11,773 nucleotides of DNA from positions 1-11,773 of the forward strand of contig CAMYMO010000265.1 of NCBI GenBank assembly GCA_947259425.1, given 5' to 3'. The notes below the pieces were generated by a model. That model made no database searches. It was given only the letters and a program-made list of their open reading frames with translations, and was not told the origin of the DNA. Shown piece by piece: positions 6,393 through 11,773 of the stretch. Positions within the stretch are counted from its first letter, which is position 1; the number at the start of each line of letters is the position of its first letter. A program made the translations under genes and the position numbers. Origin of the DNA: an uncultured Ectothiorhodospiraceae bacterium (GTDB lineage: Bacteria > Pseudomonadota > Gammaproteobacteria > UBA6429 > Thiohalophilaceae).

Positions 6393-8182
6393 AGTCGGCC
6401 ACGACTTTTACTGTATTCACGACGAAAACTTTTTACGTAGTTTTTTAAATGAACATGATATGGGTAGACCTCAAGTAAATCATCTCTCTCAAAAATCCAT
6501 TTATTGCCGAGAAAAATATCCACATTTTTGAGCTTTTCTAGTCTGGTGAACAAATATGATGGCGCCTCTAGTGAATTTTGATCGCTTGCTACACCGCTAA
6601 TCCCTAAGCCGATATTAATATCAGATCGACTCGTCAGCCTAGAATAATGGAACCGTTTTTCCATAAGCTTCGAAAACTCTTTATACATTGCTATTTCAGC
6701 ACCTGCTTCACTTTTTGTCTTAGGAAAGAATCTAGTCCTTACTACAAAATTAGTATCATTTAACTTGACTTTACTCTGTTTATGACCAGCATTCTTTGTT
6801 TGCATAAAGCACTGAAAACTAACAAGTTCGCTCTTATTTCTAATTTGATTTTTACCTTTTGCGATTTTGCCTTTAACTATTTTACTTTTTTTTACCTTTT
6901 TGTTTTCTGCTACACTAGCCCTGCCTTCGATTTTATTTATTTTCTCCTCAAGGCTTAATATCGAAATAGCAATATCATGCCTTTTTAACACCTGCTCGAC
7001 TTCGGACAAAACATTTGCCTCCTGCAATACTTCCTTTGGGTTCTTTTTTAATCTTTCACAAGTATCGATATTGGAAGCCCAGTGAACCTGATATTCCTTA
7101 CAGAAAGCTACTGCATGTCTATGCTTTGGATTAAAAAGTATCTGACCATATACATGCTCCATAATCTTGCTATGTTTACGCCTATCATCTTCTTCTAATC
7201 TTACTGTATTAGTCTGATTTTGAAATTGTTCGATGCAGTAACTTGGCTTAAAGATGTTTCTGTATTGCTTAACCAACTTATTTTCTGGATGAGGTAAATT
7301 TGTCCAAATATGATGAGACGCCCTGGGTGCGGCACTCATAGCATACCTTTGATAGTCTCTAAGTATCTCGAGCTCCTTTAATTGTAATTTAAATTTTTCT
7401 TCAATTTTTTTTGCTCTATTGTTTTCGAAAAACTTCGCTGTATTATCTATAAAACTAAGTAACAATCTAGACTTGTAATGAAAATAAGGCTCGTCTTTTC
7501 TTCTTTTATGACATACTTCCAACTCCTCTGGATCTAGTTTTTTTGGCTCACAAACGCCAAGATCTTTTGCATAGCCAAGTTTGAAAGCCCTGACTATCAA
7601 CTCGCAACCTTCTTTTGGCGGTGCATTTATAATATCTTCTTCATCTTCGCAATAATCAGACTTTGTTTGTAAAATTTCAGTTGGATATTTTCTTAGTTTA
7701 TCAAAGCCTGCATTTCCTAATGTTATAAGCGATAAATTTAAAAAAATACCAATACATAAGACCCGCCTAATCACTGAAGGCAGCTCAAAAACATTTTCTT
7801 TTAACTTTATTTTGCCGCTAACACCAAAGGACAATCCCTTATGATCAAATATCCTATTTACGCCTCTAGGCATAATATTTGATTTGGTAAAATGTAAGAC
7901 ATAAACACTTTTATCGCCTAGTTTCCAAAAATTATAAAAACCAACCCCCAGAATAATTGAAAACATACCGATGAAAAATGACAAATCATGGTTAATACCT
8001 TTAAGGTAATTCCATTTTAATACGTCATACTCAAAAGCAATTACTGTACAAATAAAGAATGCAAGCGTCAAACCTATACTATTTGTACCAAGGTGAAGGC
8101 GAATGAAATTATACTTAGACTCATTATCGCTAGAGTCATGCGCATCAATGCTACTCTCTAATCTGGCGCGAAATCTTCTCAT
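6389..8182 (-). CDS. Three-TM protein with large, probably periplasmic Cys-rich domain
   Basis: This 597-residue protein has a basic N-terminus (MRRFRAR) and three predicted membrane segments at about 33-50, 67-86 and 137-155. With N-in topology, the remaining ~440 residues lie in the periplasm. That region contains eight cysteines (near DYCED, EGCEL, GVCEP, EVCHK, SYCIE, AFCKE, DTCER, FQCFM), as expected for a disulfide-bonded extracytoplasmic domain. A Lys-rich stretch (KKVKKSKIVKGKIAKGK) and probable helices lie in the middle. I recognise no family or catalytic motif. The start overlaps the MotB-like stop by four bases (ATGA), with GAGG just upstream, and its own stop overlaps the next start in the same way. 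By position it may be the output or contact component of the stator-like pair. Confidence 0.8.
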   Translation of the reverse strand: MRRFRARLESSIDAHDSSDNESKYNFIRLHLGTNSIGLTLAFFICTVIAFEYDVLKWNYLKGINHDLSFFIGMFSIILGVGFYNFWKLGDKSVYVLHFTKSNIMPRGVNRIFDHKGLSFGVSGKIKLKENVFELPSVIRRVLCIGIFLNLSLITLGNAGFDKLRKYPTEILQTKSDYCEDEEDIINAPPKEGCELIVRAFKLGYAKDLGVCEPKKLDPEELEVCHKRRKDEPYFHYKSRLLLSFIDNTAKFFENNRAKKIEEKFKLQLKELEILRDYQRYAMSAAPRASHHIWTNLPHPENKLVKQYRNIFKPSYCIEQFQNQTNTVRLEEDDRRKHSKIMEHVYGQILFNPKHRHAVAFCKEYQVHWASNIDTCERLKKNPKEVLQEANVLSEVEQVLKRHDIAISILSLEEKINKIEGRASVAENKKVKKSKIVKGKIAKGKNQIRNKSELVSFQCFMQTKNAGHKQSKVKLNDTNFVVRTRFFPKTKSEAGAEIAMYKEFSKLMEKRFHYSRLTSRSDINIGLGISGVASDQNSLEAPSYLFTRLEKLKNVDIFLGNKWIFERDDLLEVYPYHVHLKNYVKSFRREYSKSRGRL

Positions 8183-8778
8183 TCTGCCTCAAATTTATTA
8201 ATAGTTGTATCTTCTATAGTGATTCTTCTATTTTTTGATTTAGTATTCCTTAATGCTTGTCTCTGGGCTCTAGATATCCTACCTTTAAATTTTGGGACTT
8301 CTAGTTGAGGTGAATTATCTGCATGTGTACAGATAACGGCATGCTCAGTAAGTTCTTTATTGTATTTTTTTACCTCATTATAGGCAGAATAAGCCCTTCT
8401 AAATCCCAATTGATAATTGTCATCTTTTTCCCCATCACCATCTGTGTGGCCATGAAAAATCAACATTCTCTTTGTTAATCCACTATTTTGAAAATTTAAT
8501 ACCTGCCCTGACTCATCATAAAATATATTCCTAAATACAGTTTTTCCTTCGTTTGAAAGATTATGCTTGCCCGCCTTAAACAGCACGTCACCTGGCAGGT
8601 TGATCATTCTTCTACTTACATCCCCGACCGTTTCACTAACACCAATATCTTTACCCTGGTTAAGAGACCAGAGAATAACGAAAAACACCATAATGATGGT
8701 CATTAAATCTATATAGATAACCTGCCAGGACTGACTGGCAGATGTCTTTCGTTTAGAAGTGTCTGCATACCTTTTCAT
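8179..8778 (-). CDS. MotB/ZorB-like stator subunit with OmpA peptidoglycan-binding domain
   Basis: This 199-residue protein has a short basic N-terminus, a single membrane helix (about 18-40, WQVIYIDLMTIIMVFFVILW) and a C-terminal OmpA-like domain (about 61-190). Asp24 sits at the start of the helix in the pattern of MotB (YxDLMTxxMxFFxxLW), where the aspartate carries protons or sodium ions. The OmpA domain keeps HTDGDG (111-116), NYQLGFRRA (121-129) and NRRITIED (183-190), the residues that hold peptidoglycan. The linker between membrane and domain is short, about 20 residues, and the protein is shorter than MotB or ZorB. It would pair with the MotA-like neighbour as a wall-anchored ion-driven stator. 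Its ATG overlaps the MotA-like stop by one base (TAATG) and has GAGG eight bases upstream. Confidence 0.9.
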   Translation of the reverse strand: MKRYADTSKRKTSASQSWQVIYIDLMTIIMVFFVILWSLNQGKDIGVSETVGDVSRRMINLPGDVLFKAGKHNLSNEGKTVFRNIFYDESGQVLNFQNSGLTKRMLIFHGHTDGDGEKDDNYQLGFRRAYSAYNEVKKYNKELTEHAVICTHADNSPQLEVPKFKGRISRAQRQALRNTKSKNRRITIEDTTINKFEAE

Positions 8779-9608
8779 TATCGAACCTCAATAGTATTTT
8801 TGTTTTCAACAATGACCTGCAAAGCACTGCAAAACGTATCGTAATCATAATCTAAATCAACCATTCTTCGCTCAAATCGCACACCGATGATTCTATATAT
8901 TGATGAGAAAATCGCGCCGTATAATGTTGTCTTAAGTGCTAGCGCAAGTTGAGGTGAAAGAGACTCAACCGTTACATCCGCTCCCAGGCTATCGAACATT
9001 GCAATTAAACCGATAATTGTTCCTATTAAACCGAAAAGAGGCATCGAGCCTGATACAAAATCATAATTAGCATTTGATGATTCGTACAACTCATGGCATT
9101 CTACGTAGTAGGAGTGAGCGACGAACTCTGCGTAATCAAAGGTTTTCCCAACGGAAGCAAGCTCCTGGATATCTCTGCTCAACGAATTATCCGGCAACAC
9201 TATTGGAATATCGCTGTCTACCGGACCAACGGTGATACTTCCATCTCGCCCCCTTTTTATATTCAGAATATTCCTTAAGGCCACCAAGGTTTCCTGCATC
9301 GAAGAGGCTTTGGCGTTTAGATGCTTAGAAGAGATAAATATTATAAACGTTGAAAAAAACAATATCACAAATTCCAATCCAGTCACGTAAATTAGCAACC
9401 CTATGGAGATAGTAAACATCGAAATGAAATAGTTTTCTGTGATAAAGAAGACTGATGCAATAAGTATCATTACTGCAAAGCCAATAAGACCTACAAAGCC
9501 TGCTCCAGCGGCAGACTGCTTGATAGCTTTGGTGCTTTTATTAAAAAACGGGAAAAAACCACCCTTCCGTCTCGGCTTTGGCTTTGATGTAGGCTTTTTA
9601 ATCTCCAC
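8778..9608 (-). CDS. MotA/TolQ/ExbB (ZorA-like) ion channel subunit
   Basis: This protein of about 276 residues has a basic Pro/Lys-rich N-terminus, hydrophobic segments at about 33-57 and 59-93, a cytoplasmic stretch, and the two signature helices at about 187-205 (SGSMPLFGLIGTIIGLIAMF) and 219-241 (LALALKTTLYGAIFSSIYRIIG). GxIGTxxGL and LxTTLYGA are hallmarks of MotA/TolQ/ExbB channel proteins. It should form the pentameric ring around the MotB-like subunit. Unlike ZorA of Zorya systems, it has no long C-terminal coiled tail. The start is doubtful. GTG at 9608 has no good ribosome-binding site and lies 118 bases inside the upstream gene, and the frame is open up to 9686. A -1 frameshift would fuse it to the upstream protein. 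Confidence 0.87.
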   Translation of the reverse strand: MEIKKPTSKPKPRRKGGFFPFFNKSTKAIKQSAAGAGFVGLIGFAVMILIASVFFITENYFISMFTISIGLLIYVTGLEFVILFFSTFIIFISSKHLNAKASSMQETLVALRNILNIKRGRDGSITVGPVDSDIPIVLPDNSLSRDIQELASVGKTFDYAEFVAHSYYVECHELYESSNANYDFVSGSMPLFGLIGTIIGLIAMFDSLGADVTVESLSPQLALALKTTLYGAIFSSIYRIIGVRFERRMVDLDYDYDTFCSALQVIVENKNTIEVR

Positions 9609-11773
9609 ATCATCATCAATGACATCTTTACTTTCGTTGTCTGTGATCTTGCCTTCCTTTCCTTCTCTTTTGCCTTCTTTATGGCCTCAGCGATCTCTTT
9701 TTTTTCATTCTCTATGATCTGTATATACTTTGGATGATAATCATATGCATCAATGACTACGATCGATGCCATATAAGCAATGCCGAGCGCAAAGGACAAT
9801 TTAAATATCTTCTTTGCTCTAGTGTTTATACCTTGTTGCAATTGAAACGAGCCCTGACAAAATCTTGAAAGCCAGACTATTCTCTCAAGCTCATCTGTCC
9901 TGATTAGCCGGGGCTTTCTTTCATCGGCCGCTTTCTTCGCACTAATTAATATTTCATCCTGGCTTCTTAGCATTTCGCTGGGTATACCTTTGATTGTTAA
10001 ATAGGACGAAATATTCGTCGCTTGATAATGCAGATACTGCATCAAATGATTTAGGCCAAAATTAATCACAACAAAGGTATCTGCGACGACCGCAAAGTAT
10101 TTCGAGAATAAAAAATTATATGACAGACCTTTAGCTGCTTTTTTATGGCGAAAATAATAAAATATTGTGGTAAAGACATGTTCATGACGTAACAATTTAC
10201 CAAACTTATGTAGAATCGCACCAAAAAGAAAATCTTTATCTTTCTCGCTTGAATCATCTACTTCCGCGTCAGGGTCATAGTGAAAATTGTCGCCAGTATT
10301 TTCTTTCAGCATGGCTTCTACTATTTGTATATCAATACCATTATCAGACATGAGGCTTGGAAGATCATCGTCTGAACCAAGTCTCGGTATAACTACTCCT
10401 TGCATGACATCTGCTGGCCGCTCATCGAGTTTATTTCGATTTGACTCCAAATCACGCTGAAAGTACTTTTGAACGCTCTTTAAAATACCTATCCTTTTTC
10501 TATCGTATCTTGATTTAAATAATCGCTTTTTTTTGTATCCTGCTGATAAATTTGCAACGATTTTAAATACACTATTTTGCCTTAGTGACTTATCAAAAAT
10601 TCTTCGGGTATACTCTTTTGTTTTCTCAGGATTAAAATCATCGATATCTCCAAGTGCAAATTTTATTAAATCTTTTTCTATTGCTATTCTTGGTCTACTA
10701 AAACCACCTCCATAACAGAGTACGCCTTTGTTTTGCCCTGCAAGAAAGACCACATCATCTACCAATTTTTTGTTTAGTATTACTCCATTTCTTTTTAGAT
10801 GAGCGATGAAATATTTTCGAATCTTTAAATTCCACACATTCTTGTAATCCAGATCACCACTAGACAGCTTTACGTCTAGACTCATTGAAAAAACATCTAG
10901 CATTAATGCGGTCCAGTAGACTATAAATAAGCCAGCAAACGGGAATAGTAGTAATGCCATCAACTCCTGATCAATTGAGTAAAATTTTCCTATGTAAAAA
11001 ACGCCGTAAAAGAAGCCTACATAAAAAGTTGAAATTAGTAGTACTTTGATTAATATTGTAATAAACAATGACTGAAACAATGGGAAGAGAATATTAGATT
11101 TAACTCGTTCAATACCCTGCAGATGCGGAATAATTATTTTGATATTTATGATCAAAAAATAACCCCAAACAACTCCTCCCAGCCCAGTTAAGATCCAGTG
11201 GTAACCGTCGAATATACTTAAAACGTTTATAATATTCTTACTATCACCGCTTTCTAATATATATAGATAGCCAATGATCGATAGACTTAACATTAGAAAC
11301 GGGTAAAACCGGCAAACAATTAGCTTTGCTCGTTCAGGATGCCGTCGTGGTTTACCAATGAGTGATAATAGATATGGTAGGCAGGCAAATATTGCCATAG
11401 ATATAAATACTTGATTTTTTAGTTCTCTATTTGAGTCCTCCTGGGCTGACTTTTTATTTGTTTCATTTGCCACGCCATCCTGAATAACGTCGTATTTCCT
11501 TTTTTCTAGAATACCGCCTTTTTCGATAAATGGCTTAAATGCATTAAAGGCGCCCAGTCTTAATTTTAGTAAACTCGATCCGCTTCCAATGTCAATGGAC
11601 CCAGACTCAACCAAGGATTTATTCTGAACATCATAAGTCTCATATTCAATATCCGATTCATCAACCTTCCCTAACATCAATGCATCCACACCCAATTCGT
11701 GGTATAGGTTCAGGATGCAGTCGATGTCACGGTTTTTACATAATCGATTTTCGTCTAATGATTTTTTAAGGGG
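9491..11773 (-). CDS. Large multi-pass membrane protein of unknown family (5' end missing)
   Basis: The frame is open to the right window edge, giving 760 residues with the N-terminus missing. A TTG at 11695 is not the true start, because the upstream codons (KNRDIDCILNLYHELG) look like real protein. A soluble part comes first. Five to six membrane segments follow between about 11420 and 10890, then a cytoplasmic-looking domain of roughly 270 residues rich in Lys, Arg and Asp (about 10880-10140). Two more membrane segments lie near 10130-10040 and 9830-9760. The C-terminus has a Lys/Glu-rich helix (EKKEIAEAIKKAKEKERKA). I recognise no family, and HEHVF near 10180 is not a zinc HExxH motif. 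The last 40 residues overlap the MotA-like gene and have odd composition (MSLMMMW), which hints at a frameshift. It is the first visible gene of the operon. Confidence 0.75.
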   Translation of the reverse strand, partial: PLKKSLDENRLCKNRDIDCILNLYHELGVDALMLGKVDESDIEYETYDVQNKSLVESGSIDIGSGSSLLKLRLGAFNAFKPFIEKGGILEKRKYDVIQDGVANETNKKSAQEDSNRELKNQVFISMAIFACLPYLLSLIGKPRRHPERAKLIVCRFYPFLMLSLSIIGYLYILESGDSKNIINVLSIFDGYHWILTGLGGVVWGYFLIINIKIIIPHLQGIERVKSNILFPLFQSLFITILIKVLLISTFYVGFFYGVFYIGKFYSIDQELMALLLFPFAGLFIVYWTALMLDVFSMSLDVKLSSGDLDYKNVWNLKIRKYFIAHLKRNGVILNKKLVDDVVFLAGQNKGVLCYGGGFSRPRIAIEKDLIKFALGDIDDFNPEKTKEYTRRIFDKSLRQNSVFKIVANLSAGYKKKRLFKSRYDRKRIGILKSVQKYFQRDLESNRNKLDERPADVMQGVVIPRLGSDDDLPSLMSDNGIDIQIVEAMLKENTGDNFHYDPDAEVDDSSEKDKDFLFGAILHKFGKLLRHEHVFTTIFYYFRHKKAAKGLSYNFLFSKYFAVVADTFVVINFGLNHLMQYLHYQATNISSYLTIKGIPSEMLRSQDEILISAKKAADERKPRLIRTDELERIVWLSRFCQGSFQLQQGINTRAKKIFKLSFALGIAYMASIVVIDAYDYHPKYIQIIENEKKEIAEAIKKAKEKERKARSQTTKVKMSLMMMWRLKSLHQSQSRDGRVVFSRFLIKAPKLSSSLPLEQAL

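Noticed and set aside
10165..10185. HEHVF as a zinc protease motif in the large membrane protein
   Set aside because: HExxH needs His at the fifth position; here it is Phe, and no third ligand is apparent.
1..11773. CRISPR arrays, tRNA or rRNA genes
   Set aside because: No regularly spaced direct repeats, cloverleaf-like sequences or rRNA-like stretches were seen by eye on either strand.

Overview
The window looks like bacterial, probably Gram-negative, accessory DNA. Several products are envelope proteins: signal peptides, an OmpA-type peptidoglycan-binding domain and MotA/MotB-like stator subunits. By eye the base composition changes sharply near 2830. Bases 330-2820 are GC-rich, while 2830-11773 is clearly AT-rich. 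I infer that the right-hand gene cluster and the left-hand DNA have different histories, i.e. an island or a patchwork locus.

Left part (1-2820). The first 72 bases hold the signal peptide of an exported protein that is read leftward off the edge. A broken XRE-type helix-turn-helix regulator (333-737, minus) follows. Its family motifs are all present but are separated by short insertions, two of which carry related ~32-bp sequences. A 40-residue ORF (740-862) precedes it. A full-length group II intron (about 880-2770, minus) comes next, with a GTGCG 5' end, a reverse transcriptase/maturase ORF, a well-formed domain V and a domain VI. It sits beside a GC-rich palindrome.

Right part (2830-11773). 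One plus-strand gene (2953-4500) encodes a cytosolic VWA-domain protein with an intact MIDAS, a six-residue proline repeat linker and a C-terminal domain resembling the C-terminal domain of ribosomal protein L7/L12. A convergent, tightly coupled minus-strand operon runs from the right edge to 4556. In order it encodes a large multi-pass membrane protein (cut by the window edge), a MotA/TolQ/ExbB-like channel subunit, a MotB-like subunit with a membrane aspartate and an OmpA domain, a three-TM protein with a large Cys-rich and probably periplasmic domain, a small secreted Cys-rich protein, and an alpha-oxoamine-synthase-fold protein that lacks the PLP lysine and several other PLP contacts.

Taken together, the right-hand genes look like an ion-gradient-driven envelope machine. 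It has a Zorya/flagellar-stator-like core with unfamiliar partners: a pseudo-enzyme and a VWA-L7/L12 fusion. I do not recognise this combination as a described system. The motor core is well supported by sequence. The assembly into one system, and any role in defence or conflict, is inference from operon structure.
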